Origin: Tumebacillus_A lipolyticus
GTDB taxonomy: Bacteria > Bacillota > Bacilli > Tumebacillales > Tumebacillaceae
Assembly: GCF_042682745.1 (NCBI RefSeq)
Contig: NZ_JBHUIO010000005.1
Location: 248,001-312,000, forward strand
Direction: 5' to 3'
Length of the DNA: 64,000 nt
Shown: in pieces, positions 35,092 to 45,868 of the stretch
Layout: every line of letters begins with the position of its first letter
How positions within the stretch are numbered: position 1 is the first letter of the stretch
Notes under the pieces: generated by a model
Told to the model about the DNA's origin: nothing
The model's database searches: none
What the model saw: only the letters and a program-made list of their open reading frames with translations
Translations under genes and position numbers: made by a program

Positions 35092-36048
35092 ATGAGATTG
35101 CATCGGCTGATCGCAATATTGTTGTTGCTCGAATCGAGAGGGAAAGTGAAGGCGAAAGAGCTGGCCAATGCGCTGGAGACATCTGTCCGCTCCATCTATC
35201 GCGATCTCGATCTGCTGGCGGAAGCTGGGATTCCGATCATGACCGCGACCGGTCCGGCGGGCGGCATTCGGCTGATGGAAGGCTATACGGTCAATCTAAA
35301 ACAGTTGAACAGCGACGATGTGATCCACCTCTATCTGACCGGGATGGGGATCTATGCGGGTGGGCAGTCGGAAAGCGGTTTGAAGTTGACAAACGCGTTG
35401 CTGAAATTGGAGAAAACGCTGCCCGTCGCCTATCAGGCTGATATCAGAAAAGCGAGGGCCCGGTTTTATTTTGACGATACCCCGTGGTGGACAGAACGCG
35501 TGACGATCCCCTGTCTCGAAGCTTTGCGCATCGCCGTTTGGAGATCGCAGAAACTGCGGATCGAATACAGGAAGGTCGACGGTGTTTGTTCCACACGAAA
35601 AATCAGTCCGTACGGCCTCGTCGTCAAGCAAGCCGATTGGTATCTGGTCGCATTCTGTGAGGATGTGGGGGCGATCAGAACGTTTAAATGTGAAAGGATC
35701 GTGAAGGCGGAGCGGACAGATGAGGAGTTTGAGGTTCCTGACAGCTTTGTTTTGGAAGATCATTGGAACCGGCTAGAGTCTGACTTTAAGCGATCTTGCC
35801 GCGAGACGGAGCATTTCCCCGTCATCCTCAAGGTGGACAGGGCGAATCAAGCGCTCTTGAAAAGGTTGGATGTTATCGAATCGGCCGAGCAGGGCGACCA
35901 TCTCTGTGTGACGGTCAACCTGTTCAGCTATGAAGCTGCCTGCCGTGCAATGTTGGAGATGATCGCTCAGGTGGAAGTTGTCGAGCCTGACATGCTCCGG
36001 CAGTTTGTTCGAACAAAAGTGATGGAGCTGTTGGCGATCTATTCATGA
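35092..36048 (+). CDS. YafY-type HTH-WYL transcriptional regulator
   Basis: 318 residues; the second of two adjacent ATGs lies 7 nt after GGAGG. The HTH (1-60, LETSVRSIYRDLDLLAEAGIPI) is DeoR/HTH_11-like, followed by the WYL ligand domain (about 135-220; here the motif reads QADWYLVAFCED) and a WCX tail. WYL proteins sense nucleotides, single-stranded DNA or metabolites. Neighbour evidence (divergent oxidoreductase, shared dyad) points to local metabolic control rather than phage defence. Confidence 0.9.
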   Translation: MRLHRLIAILLLLESRGKVKAKELANALETSVRSIYRDLDLLAEAGIPIMTATGPAGGIRLMEGYTVNLKQLNSDDVIHLYLTGMGIYAGGQSESGLKLTNALLKLEKTLPVAYQADIRKARARFYFDDTPWWTERVTIPCLEALRIAVWRSQKLRIEYRKVDGVCSTRKISPYGLVVKQADWYLVAFCEDVGAIRTFKCERIVKAERTDEEFEVPDSFVLEDHWNRLESDFKRSCRETEHFPVILKVDRANQALLKRLDVIESAEQGDHLCVTVNLFSYEAACRAMLEMIAQVEVVEPDMLRQFVRTKVMELLAIYS

Positions 36049-36091
36049 CGGATCGCAGTCGAACAGCCGAACTCCAGCGGTTAGCATCGGA

Positions 36092-36126
36092 AAGGGGATA
36101 CCGATAGAGTCGGTATCCCCTTATTT
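36092..36126. terminator. Terminator after the WYL regulator gene
   Basis: Arms GGGGATACCGA and TCGGTATCCCC, loop TAGAG, flanked by AAA and TTATTT. Could serve both converging genes. Confidence 0.75.
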
Positions 36127-36210
36127 GAAATTTGCAGTTGTAGCTCTTACTCCCCCGCTGATGCGTGGATGTAACGAACGACCCTGCTGAATATGTCTCT
36201 AAGATCTCGC

Positions 36211-36525
36211 TTACTTCTTCCTTCGTACGAACAGGAAAACATACCACCAGACCAAAATGAAGAGGAAACCGCCACTTGCATAAAGGGTCCAAATTTCACC
36301 CTGTTGCAATTGATCGACAAAATGCTCATATTCATTCTTGCCCTCTGCTCTGCCAATGCTGCAGATAATGGCGATGATCGGGACGGTGATCACAAACACG
36401 AGGTTGAGGATCGACAGTTTCACATTTCTCTTACGAATCAGACTGAACACCGAAGCGCCAAGGGTGATCACCCAAAAGGAATAAAATATCAGCCAAAACC
36501 AAGGCGGGAGTGTTTCCCAATACAT
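36211..36525 (-). CDS. Small three-helix membrane protein of unknown function
   Basis: 104 residues, ATG after CGAGGTGCAATC. Helices at about 9-30, 42-62 and 80-100 (FLFILVWWYVFLF), with an acidic loop between the last two and a basic C-terminus. No family recognised; the size and layout recall small Bacillus membrane proteins with no assigned role. Confidence 0.7.
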   Translation of the reverse strand: MYWETLPPWFWLIFYSFWVITLGASVFSLIRKRNVKLSILNLVFVITVPIIAIICSIGRAEGKNEYEHFVDQLQQGEIWTLYASGGFLFILVWWYVFLFVRRKK

Positions 36526-36639
36526 GATTGCACCTCGTTTCAACAGATCGTCAACTTGATGATTCCATCATTCTATCGCCTCACAGACCAGCACCTTTCA
36601 CTGTAGTGGTGCAGATCCGCTAGGAAACACAGATACAAC

Positions 36640-37215
36640 TCACGGACGAGGTTCGTGCACAAAGTCACTGGCTGATCTTCTCGAATTTACATATTCATGT
36701 TGCAGAATCCCCATCTGAATCATGTCGTGCCATCCGCCATCTCGGAAGATGCATTGGCGTGAGACTCCCTCCTGCTTGAACCCGATCTTCTGATATAGCT
36801 TGATCGCCTTTTCATTAAAAGCAAATACTCGCAGCGATACGCGATGCAAATTCATTTCAAGAAATGCGTAATCGAGCAGCAACTTGAGCGCTTCCGTTCC
36901 ATAGCCTTGACCCCAAAACTGTTTTTCACCAAGATCGAGAATGCATTCTGCGTTGCGATTCTTGAGGTCGATGTTGATCAGTGAAGTGACGCCGATCGGC
37001 GACTCGGATTCTTTTTCGATGATCATGTAACTTTTTGATTGGCTCGACCCGAGAATCACATTTCGCACAAACTGTTCGGTATCCTCCCATGTATATCGAT
37101 CGATCGCCGGATTGGTCGTCCGCATCACTTCCATGTCATTTCTCCACCGATGGTAGGTCGTGGTATCATCTGCAGTCATCTTTCGGAGATACAATCTTAA
37201 AGATTCGAATAGCAA
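36640..37215 (-). CDS. RimJ/RimL-type GNAT acetyltransferase
   Basis: 191 residues from TTG after GGGGAGAACAACA. Motifs: RLYLRKMTADD at the start, GVTSLINIDLKNRNAECIL, acetyl-CoA loop KQFWGQGYGTEALKLLLDYA (about 97-116), and AFNEKAIKLYQKIGF. The GNAT_3 subgroup includes ribosomal-protein and spermidine acetyltransferases. It lies 25 bp after the tetR-like gene and is probably its co-transcribed target. Confidence 0.87.
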   Translation of the reverse strand: MLFESLRLYLRKMTADDTTTYHRWRNDMEVMRTTNPAIDRYTWEDTEQFVRNVILGSSQSKSYMIIEKESESPIGVTSLINIDLKNRNAECILDLGEKQFWGQGYGTEALKLLLDYAFLEMNLHRVSLRVFAFNEKAIKLYQKIGFKQEGVSRQCIFRDGGWHDMIQMGILQHEYVNSRRSASDFVHEPRP

Positions 37216-37240
37216 TGTTGTTCTCCCCTTTTCTGGTTAT

Positions 37241-37864
37241 CTATTTCGTTTGCACGGGGTCAAGCAACTGCTCCAGCGTAAACAGCAGAGTGTTCATCTG
37301 CTCCGCTACCTTTGTCTGCTCCGAGCCGAGGTGGGCCGTCTGAATCATCAACCCATCGACAACGGACACCAGATATCGCGAAATGGACGGAGCGGGAAGA
37401 CCCGGCGAGAACTCACCCTGAACGGCTCCTCTTTGAAAGAAATCGGTCAACGCTTTCACGATTCGCTCATATCGCGCTGTGAGATAGGGGTAGCTCTCTT
37501 TGTTGCTGCGGTAATGGTACGATGAGAAAAACTCCAAATTCGCCCTGACGAGCGTTTGATCGATCTGTTCGATCTCCTTTTGCTGCTTCTCGATCCAGTT
37601 CCTCAGCTGCTGCCAGGAAGTCCCCACACCTTCTGCACAGAAATGAAACACATCCTGTCGATCCTCCTGTTGCAGAAGTTCGATATACACATGTTCGAGG
37701 TTATCGAAATAGGCATATAAGGCACCTCGCGACACGCCAGCCTCGTCCAGAATGTCTTGCATCGTCGCTCGTGTGTAACCTTTGTGGATAAATACCCGTT
37801 TGGCCGCTTGCAGCAGATCTAGCCGCTTCTGCTTTTTGTATTCCTCGCTCACTCGGGGAGACAT
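37241..37864 (-). CDS. TetR-family repressor
   Basis: 207 residues; ATG preceded by CAGGTGAAAAAG. HTH at about 18-57 (AKRVFIHKGYTRATMQDILD, EAGVSRGALYAYFDNLEHVY). The ligand domain is of the 200-residue class. Promoter and two matching dyads lie just upstream, so autorepression is well supported. The GNAT gene downstream is in the same operon. Confidence 0.9.
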   Translation of the reverse strand: MSPRVSEEYKKQKRLDLLQAAKRVFIHKGYTRATMQDILDEAGVSRGALYAYFDNLEHVYIELLQQEDRQDVFHFCAEGVGTSWQQLRNWIEKQQKEIEQIDQTLVRANLEFFSSYHYRSNKESYPYLTARYERIVKALTDFFQRGAVQGEFSPGLPAPSISRYLVSVVDGLMIQTAHLGSEQTKVAEQMNTLLFTLEQLLDPVQTK

Positions 37865-37880
37865 CTTTTTCACCTGCTTA

Positions 37881-37942
37881 AAAACGACAATAGTGTCGTT
37901 TTATGATAAATCTAGTATAACCGACAAGCCTGTCGTTTTCAA
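37881..37942 (-). promoter_or_regulatory. Promoter with two TetR dyads, one filling the spacer
   Basis: Minus-strand -35 TTGAAA (37942-37937), 17-bp spacer, -10 TATACT (37919-37914). The spacer is almost wholly the dyad ACGACA-GGCT-TGTCGG (one mismatch). A second, perfect dyad with arms AAAACGACA and TGTCGTTTT around CTAT (37881-37902) follows the start site. Occupation of both would block initiation. Confidence 0.82.
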
Positions 37943-37987
37943 TGCGCTGCTATCTTTCTGTGCTTCTCTGAAGGTCTCTTGCACAAT

Positions 37988-38014
37988 AAAAAACCCCTCC
38001 AATGATGGAAGGGT
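37988..38014 (-). terminator. Terminator of the lipoprotein gene
   Basis: Minus strand: CCCTTCCA, 3-nt loop plus T, TGGAGGGG (one G-T pair), then TTTTTT. Confidence 0.75.
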
Positions 38015-38091
38015 GAGCTGATGGAATAATCTTGAATTTCGTTCGTGCACAACAAACAAAGTGTCCTTCAGCAATCTCCACGATCGTGACC

Positions 38092-38805
38092 TTACTTCAG
38101 CTCCTCAATCGTCTTTACGAGCTCCTGTTTGCTCTTACCGGCAAATTGGCTTTGTATCCAAAACTTCACAGATTGCTCTTTCATTTCTTTCGGATCGACA
38201 GTGGCAACCAATCGATCCGCTTCGCCGATTTTTATCTTTCCTTGCACGACACCCACAACGTTATACCCATTCTCTTCGTTCCCACTCTTTCTAAGAAAGA
38301 CAAAATATCGCTGATTTTGCTTCATGACCGTTGATCCGTCAAGCGCGATCTCTACCATCCCTTTCGTTTCGGCAGGTGGATTTTTCGGGTCGATCCGAGT
38401 CTCATTACCCGTTACTTTCGAAGGATCCATGATACCGCCATCTTCAGAGATCAAGATGGTAGTATTCTTGAGTGACTCATCCCCTTTAAATACTTCCTGA
38501 ATCATCGCTTTAGAGCGCGTTCCCACAGATGATTGACTCTGCTGAATCGTCTCTTGCTCCTTGATCTGGATTGCGGCCACCAGTTCAGCTCTGTTCAACA
38601 CGCTTTTCATATCTGGGTAGGTTTGCATGCTGCCATGATTTGAAACAACAGGGTATGTGTTCTCTGGCTCATAGACCACCGCACTCTGTTCGACTTGTCC
38701 ACCCGTTGTCCCCAAGTTGGAGTTCGCAGAGCTTTGACATCCTACAATTCCTGTCGCCGCGAGCGTTACTGATAGGAGTAACGCGATGCTTTTTTTTCGG
38801 CTCAT
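38092..38805 (-). CDS. Lipoprotein of unknown function
   Basis: 237 residues, ATG after GGGAGGGAAGGAA. Signal peptide with lipobox IVGC, C23. After a Ser/Gly/Gln-rich linker the domain has strands typical of small beta-barrels (MIQEVFKGDESLKNTTILI, RYFVFLRKSG, VVGVVQGKIKI), resembling secreted proteins that sit near cell-wall or stress genes in Bacillales. No catalytic motif seen. Monocistronic. Confidence 0.8.
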   Translation of the reverse strand: MSRKKSIALLLSVTLAATGIVGCQSSANSNLGTTGGQVEQSAVVYEPENTYPVVSNHGSMQTYPDMKSVLNRAELVAAIQIKEQETIQQSQSSVGTRSKAMIQEVFKGDESLKNTTILISEDGGIMDPSKVTGNETRIDPKNPPAETKGMVEIALDGSTVMKQNQRYFVFLRKSGNEENGYNVVGVVQGKIKIGEADRLVATVDPKEMKEQSVKFWIQSQFAGKSKQELVKTIEELK

Positions 38806-38944
38806 TTCCTTCCCTCCCATAGATTTTCCGTATTCCATCCCCACTCACCGACATGGTATAGCAAAATCACTTTGCAGACAATTTGAAATATATCTGAATA
38901 TGTATACTCTTGTTACTTCCTACCCAAACAATCCCCTTATCAAG

Positions 38945-38986
38945 GACAAACGCCCTCATTCTTCACAAAGAACGAGGGCGTTTGTC
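38945..38986. terminator. Long perfect hairpin
   Basis: Arms GACAAACGCCCTC and GAGGGCGTTTGTC, inner TTCT/AGAA. It lies past the DUF4180 gene (minus strand) and upstream of the lipoprotein gene. The 3' tract is not a clean T-run, so terminator is the likely but unproven reading. Confidence 0.55.
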
Positions 38987-39098
38987 AACAGGTAGTCTTA
39001 GCCTTCAAGTGACTAGCGACAAGCAATCTAAAGCATCTTTCATTTTCTTCGAGCTGTAATACACGTTCCCTCAGCTGTCGTTCAAGCGAATCTCCGCT

Positions 39099-39467
39099 TT
39101 ACGCAACCCCGTGCAACGCATCGAGCGCTTCCGCTTCTGTCGCCTTGAAAAATACCCGGTTCCCGCGATTGCATTCGTAGATAAAGTCGTTCAGGCTTTT
39201 GCTGTTATAGCCGCTAAAATCACCGACGATCGCGATCTTCATGCCGTAATTGGTATACTTCTGCAAGATCTCGCCCGCAATCCCCGTCCTCAATTCATAA
39301 AAATCATCGAGGAGATGCTCTTTCCGCAAAACCATTTTCTCATACCCGCTATATCGAAGGTTCACCATCACATCCAACGCATCCTGTAGGCCAGCAATCA
39401 CGATGCTGTCGCTTGAGATGACAGCAACTTCAGAATCCCCTCTCCGATTCACTTCGATCTCCATCAT
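39099..39467 (-). CDS. DUF4180 protein
   Basis: 122 residues; ATG after GGGGAGAAAAG, with a second ATG adjoining. SDSIVIAGLQDALDVMVNL, KEHLLDDFYELRTGIAGEIL, and MKIAIVGDFSGYNSKSLNDF are the family core over the full length. Fold is STAS/RsbR-like by appearance; members occur near acetyltransferases and regulators. Function unknown. Confidence 0.85.
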   Translation of the reverse strand: MMEIEVNRRGDSEVAVISSDSIVIAGLQDALDVMVNLRYSGYEKMVLRKEHLLDDFYELRTGIAGEILQKYTNYGMKIAIVGDFSGYNSKSLNDFIYECNRGNRVFFKATEAEALDALHGVA

Positions 39468-39653
39468 CTTTTCTCCCCTTCCTGCCGTTCGCACAATCCG
39501 TACCACTACCGCGCAGCTCTCCGCACATGTACCAGCCCGACAGCGCTACAGCACTGTCCCGATTCAAAATAGCCCGACAAATCGAAACATGACTTCGGAA
39601 TAACTTAGTATAACATGCTTTTTCTGGCACACTCTATGCCCATGGCGAGTTAT

Positions 39654-40535
39654 TCACTCTTCTTGATTTAGCTTGCTGAAATGGAATTGACTTAAAAACG
39701 GATTGCCTGATATCAAACCTTTCACCCGCTCAAGCGTGTTCGATTCTCTCGGTACACCACCGCTTCTGCTCAACAAAATCCATCTGAGACAAGCCAACGC
39801 TTCAAAAACTGCAAGTTCTTTTGGCAGGATCGGATGATCTGAAAGATAGGCGGATTGAAACAGATCCGCATGCCAATCGGAGACGTATAGTTTGAGCAGA
39901 AGCAGCGACCAGGCAAAATCGTATCGCAAGTCGCCCAGCTGTCCGTTCGTCCAGTCGATGACCGTATATCGATCGTTTTCCGCCAAAATGTTTCGCAGAT
40001 GGAAATCGCCGTGGATGATCTGTTTTTGCTCAATTTTGGCGGTTGGCACAAGCGAAAGCAATGCTTCATTGAGGTCAGCATGTTCGCTAACTCCCGGAAA
40101 AAAGTAATCGATAAAATCGTACTTGGGCAGCTGTAGATTGCTAAGCTCGCTCTCCTGAAGTTGGTGGATGCTCGATAAAATGTTCGCAATCTCCGTCATT
40201 TTCTTTTCATCCACTTCAGCGATCGGCAGTCCGTCAAACGTTGTCAACAACACCTGTTCCCCGTTTGGATTGATCCCCCAACCCAATGGTTTGGAGACTG
40301 CCAATCCTCGTTCAAACAGGACATGCAAGAGTTGATACTGGAAGCTGACATCCGGCTTGGAGCGCTTGTTCCATATCTTCAGCACAAAGCTCTTATCGCT
40401 CGAACTGAGCTTCACGACCTCTGCTTCAAATCCTTGATCGATCGGGTGCAGGGTTAAGTGATCATCTCGATTCAAGAGTTCCGCTAGTTCTTCGTTTTTT
40501 TCTACCCATTTCACAGTGCGAATCGGAGTTCCCAA
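39654..40535 (-). CDS. Aminoglycoside phosphotransferase-fold kinase
   Basis: 293 residues from TTG after AAGGAAGATCATGA. APH/ChoK fold: FVLKIWNK (ATP lysine, about 52), catalytic loop IIHGDFHLRNIL (about 182) and metal-binding VIDWTNG (about 200). Sequence between is unlike classical resistance enzymes; metabolic kinases (fructosamine, homoserine, choline) share this fold, so drug resistance should not be assumed. Confidence 0.85.
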   Translation of the reverse strand: MGTPIRTVKWVEKNEELAELLNRDDHLTLHPIDQGFEAEVVKLSSSDKSFVLKIWNKRSKPDVSFQYQLLHVLFERGLAVSKPLGWGINPNGEQVLLTTFDGLPIAEVDEKKMTEIANILSSIHQLQESELSNLQLPKYDFIDYFFPGVSEHADLNEALLSLVPTAKIEQKQIIHGDFHLRNILAENDRYTVIDWTNGQLGDLRYDFAWSLLLLKLYVSDWHADLFQSAYLSDHPILPKELAVFEALACLRWILLSRSGGVPRESNTLERVKGLISGNPFLSQFHFSKLNQEE

Positions 40536-40680
40536 TCATGATCTTCCTTCCGCCAAGTTAGTTGTGTTCGCTGTTCGATCTAGCAACATTTAATGATAGG
40601 TGCAGTTGTTGCTACCACCCACACCGAACTGCTCTCCAGGTGCATTGAGATGACAGAGAGGGTAAACCCGAAGCGATGCA

Positions 40681-40962
40681 TTATCTGATGTTGTTCCTGA
40701 TTTTTAGCGTCTGAATCGCGTGCACAACTTTCTCCAAATCGGTCGGCTCATCTGGCGTATTGGACGTGGTGAGGATGTGGGCAACCCGCCGATATTTAAT
40801 ATCTTCTCCATACTTCATGAGCACGTAGATGGCAGTTTGAACGTTTTGACCATCCTGATCCCAATCTACCTGACCGTATCTGACAAGGTAGGATGCATCT
40901 GACGAGTGTTGCGGCGCTTTGATTTCGATACTATCGATCGGATCATAATGAACTGGTGGCAA
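40681..40962 (-). CDS. Hypothetical protein, 93 residues
   Basis: Starts at TTG after AGGAGGAATACTCT. Soluble, acidic in the middle, with a strand-rich core (ASYLVRYGQVDW, TAIYVLMKYG). No family recognised. Isolated, with a 145-bp gap before the kinase gene and a 235-bp gap on the other side. Confidence 0.65.
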   Translation of the reverse strand: MPPVHYDPIDSIEIKAPQHSSDASYLVRYGQVDWDQDGQNVQTAIYVLMKYGEDIKYRRVAHILTTSNTPDEPTDLEKVVHAIQTLKIRNNIR

Positions 40963-41141
40963 AGAGTATTCCTCCTATTTTCACAATCGTTGCCTCATAC
41001 TATACCATATATTTACACGCACCTGAAAGACTAGATAAACTTTTGACTGACCGTCACCGCTGATACGAAATGATCAAAAATTGACGCGACTGCCTGTCCA
41101 AAGGTGGAGGGAAGTTTGAGCATCCGTCTCAATGATCCAAT

Positions 41142-41170
41142 TAAAAAATCCCCCTTCACCGAAGGGGGAC
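41142..41170 (-). terminator. rlmCD terminator
   Basis: Minus strand: TCCCCCTTC, 3-nt loop, GAAGGGGGA, then TTTTTTAATT. Confidence 0.9.
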
Positions 41171-41197
41171 TCACACGTTAACGCCTGACCTGTTACT

Positions 41198-42721
41198 CTA
41201 CTTTTCCTTCCTCACCAGCACCGCGCAGCTCTCCACATGCGCCGTCTGTGGAAACATATCCACAGGGGTCACTTTCTTTACCTCATAGTTCTTCAACAGT
41301 TGCCCACAATCTTTCCCCAGTGTGGATGGATTGCAGGACACGTAGACGATCCGTTTCGGTGCCGTTTTCAGCAGCGCTTGGATCAGATCTTGGTGCAGCC
41401 CGGTGCGCGGCGGATCGACGACGACCACATCTGGCCGCAGCCCCTTTTTCATCCACTCGACCAAGATCTTCTCTGCCGCCCCGACCACAAAGCGCGCGTT
41501 ATCCACCCCAGACTTTTCCGCATTGCGCTTCGCATCGGCGATCGCTTCTGGCACGATGTCCATGCCGTGCACCTCTTTCGCCTGCGGTGCCAGCCACAGT
41601 CCGATCGTCCCGACACCGCAGTACGCGTCGACCACCACTTCGTTGCCGGTGAGCTCTGCCGCTTCAGCCACCAGGTTGTACAGCTTGGGCGTCTGCTCCG
41701 GGTTTAGCTGGAAAAACGCGCGCGGCGACAGCGAAAAGTGCACATCGCCGAGGCGCTCGGAGATCGAGGCGGCGCCCCAGAGCGGAATCGTCTCATCGCC
41801 GAAGATCAGCGACGTGCGGGCAGGATTGACATTTTGCATGATCGACGTGATCTCCGGCACCCGCTCGACGATCCGCTTAACCAGCTCTTGGCGATGCGAC
41901 AGCTCGCGCGTGCGCGTCACCAGCGTCAACTGGCATTCTCCCGTCTCAAAACCGACGCGCGCCACCACCGTTCGCAGCTCGCCCTTATGTACTTTCTCTT
42001 GATACAAGGAGATGCCAAGCTCGCGTGCGATGTCGCGAACTTCCTGCACGATGCGATTGGTCAGCGGATGCTGCACCGCACAGCCGCTCACATCGACGAT
42101 CTGGTGGGAGCCTGCTTGAAACAGGCCGACGACCACCTCACCCCGATGTTCGACGATCGGCAGCTGCGCTTTGTTGCGGTAGCCCCACGGATCGCGCATC
42201 CCGACCGTCCGCTCGACAGGAGCCTGTCGCAATCCCGCATACCGCGCCAACGACTCGCGCACCAACTCCCGCTTCATCTCCAACTGCGCCTCATAGCTCA
42301 TGTGCTGGAGCGTACAGCCCCCGCACTCCGCATAGACAGGACAGGGCGGCTGCACGCGGCTCGGGCTTTTTTTCAAGATCTTCACCAATCTGCCGACCGC
42401 ATGCTTCTGTTCAACTTTGACGATCTCCGCCGCCACCAGCTCGCCCGGCAGCGCATCGGGCACGAAGACGACCTGTCGATCCGCATAGCCGATCCCTTCG
42501 CCGTTGATCCCCATCCGCTTCACCTCAAACTCGACCAGTTGGCCGAGCTGAAGCCTGATGCCTGCGCTTGCACCTTTGGCTGGACTGTCGCTTCGCACCG
42601 ACTGCCCTCTGCCCGCACCGTCAGGCCGCCGCGATCCAGTGCGCCCTTGCCCAGCACCTCCACCTTGCCGCTTCGCTTTTTCCCGATTCCCACTGCCCTG
42701 ATACGACTGCCGTTTGCTCAC
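41198..42721 (-). CDS. rlmCD: 23S rRNA (uracil-5-)-methyltransferase, RlmCD/RumA family
   Basis: 507 residues from GTG after GGAGGAAGGTTT. A Gly/Arg/Ser-rich tail (1-50) is followed by a TRAM domain (about 55-115). The iron-sulfur cluster cysteines are in CPVYAECGGC and later VSGCAVQ. The Rossmann methyltransferase has VVDAYCGVGTIGLWLA, VVDPPRTGLH, and YVSCNPSTLGKDC with the nucleophile. In Bacillus, YefA modifies both U747 and U1939, and this protein fits that family. The low-complexity basic N-terminus is longer than in most homologues. Confidence 0.92.
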   Translation of the reverse strand: MSKRQSYQGSGNREKAKRQGGGAGQGRTGSRRPDGAGRGQSVRSDSPAKGASAGIRLQLGQLVEFEVKRMGINGEGIGYADRQVVFVPDALPGELVAAEIVKVEQKHAVGRLVKILKKSPSRVQPPCPVYAECGGCTLQHMSYEAQLEMKRELVRESLARYAGLRQAPVERTVGMRDPWGYRNKAQLPIVEHRGEVVVGLFQAGSHQIVDVSGCAVQHPLTNRIVQEVRDIARELGISLYQEKVHKGELRTVVARVGFETGECQLTLVTRTRELSHRQELVKRIVERVPEITSIMQNVNPARTSLIFGDETIPLWGAASISERLGDVHFSLSPRAFFQLNPEQTPKLYNLVAEAAELTGNEVVVDAYCGVGTIGLWLAPQAKEVHGMDIVPEAIADAKRNAEKSGVDNARFVVGAAEKILVEWMKKGLRPDVVVVDPPRTGLHQDLIQALLKTAPKRIVYVSCNPSTLGKDCGQLLKNYEVKKVTPVDMFPQTAHVESCAVLVRKEK

Positions 42722-42740
42722 AAACCTTCCTCCTCAAACG

Positions 42741-43100
42741 CTACTCCTGATGGCGAACCCGATCGGCTGGAAACCGCGCTTCATTGATCTCCTGTTTAGC
42801 TTGAACCGCTTCGGAGAGATCGATACCGAGCGAACGGCAGAAGCTCAACATGTAGATCATCACATCGGCGACCTCCATGCGAATCTCCTGCATCTTCTCC
42901 GGCCCGAGCTTCTCCGCCGTATAGTCTTCACGATCGCCCCACTGAAAATGTTCCATCAGCTCAGCCACTTCGATCGCCATCGACATCACCAGATTTTTCG
43001 GCGTGTGCCCCTGACCCCAGTTGCGCGCCTCCATGAAGCGCTGCACCAACAGCTTCAGCTCCGCAACGGTCGTTTGGTCGTCCTTCGAAAACTTGCTCAT
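42741..43100 (-). CDS. MazG-like nucleotide pyrophosphohydrolase
   Basis: 119 residues; the ATG directly follows the recQ stop. Metal-binding helices MAIEVAELMEHFQW and RMEVADVMIYML give the EXXE...EXXD pattern of the MazG/dCTPase fold; the size matches single-domain RS21-C6-like enzymes. Probably cleans non-canonical dNTPs. It shares a transcript with recQ. Confidence 0.88.
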   Translation of the reverse strand: MSKFSKDDQTTVAELKLLVQRFMEARNWGQGHTPKNLVMSMAIEVAELMEHFQWGDREDYTAEKLGPEKMQEIRMEVADVMIYMLSFCRSLGIDLSEAVQAKQEINEARFPADRVRHQE

Positions 43101-45012
<1,912 letters not shown>

Positions 45013-45020
<8 letters not shown>

Positions 45021-45702
45021 GCGTCGGCACCTCCCCTGCTCCAAGCTCCAGCCTCATCCGCTCGCGCACGAGCTGAACCGTTTCCTGCGCCTGTTCCGGC
45101 AGCGTGGCTGCCACCTGCTCCCACGCGTCGAGACCTGCTCGATGCAAAGCTTGGCGAATTTTCAGCTCCGACCCCGCATCGACAAACTGCCGCAGATCGA
45201 AGCTCAGCTCCTGTCCCGCCTGCTGCAGCAAGGAGGAGATCGCCTGCACTTCGCCCGTGCCGCCGCTGTCCTCTGCCACCCGCTCTCGCAAAAAGCTCAA
45301 CAGGGGAGTCTGCTCGGAGAGGGCCGTTTCGATCTGGGCGTACGCCTCCCGCCGCCAAGCGCCGATCTGCTCGATCGGCACTTCGAGGCTGACAGCGAGC
45401 CGCTCCTCCGTGTACCCGCGTCGCTTGGCACCTCCGATCCCGCAGAGCAGTGCGGTCGCAAGCTCCGGTCGGATGGCGGTGAGCACGCGGTGCAACTCTT
45501 CGCGCAGCTGCATGCCCAACTCAAAGCGGCGCTCCCAAAAGCTTTCGCCCGCATACGCGTCCAGCCAGGCGCCGCAGCTGGTCAGCTCAGCTCGACCGAT
45601 CGCGCTCTGCTCGATCCACCGCTCGCGATGCGCCCACTCCTGTTCGACCGCCTCTGCAAACAGCTCCACCGTCACCTCTACTGTGCGTGCAAACTCGTTC
45701 AC
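45013..45702 (-). CDS. Unknown protein upstream of recQ (YpbB position)
   Basis: 229 residues from GTG after GAGGATCGG. Helix-rich; residues 95-125 (EERLAVSLEVPIEQIGAWRR) look like an HTH, and the rest is acidic helices. In Bacilli recQ/recS is preceded by ypbB, encoding an HTH protein of unclear role. Position and an HTH suggest an analogue, but length (229 versus about 350) and sequence do not let me claim homology. Translationally coupled to recQ by the 8-bp overlap. Confidence 0.7.
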
Positions 45703-45868
45703 CCGATCCTCACCTCACAATCTCCGTCAAAGCGCTTGTTCCGTCCGATTGGAAAAGACCATCAAGTCGCAATTGCCTTGATGGTCAAGCCGGGTTCAAC
45801 CGATCCATTCAACTCATCAACGAGCAGATACGCGACCATTGCTCAGTAGCTCGCCCGCCTTGTTCGCA

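Noticed and set aside
39654..40535. Aminoglycoside resistance gene
   Set aside because: Only the general kinase fold is seen; the sequence between motifs does not match known resistance enzymes.
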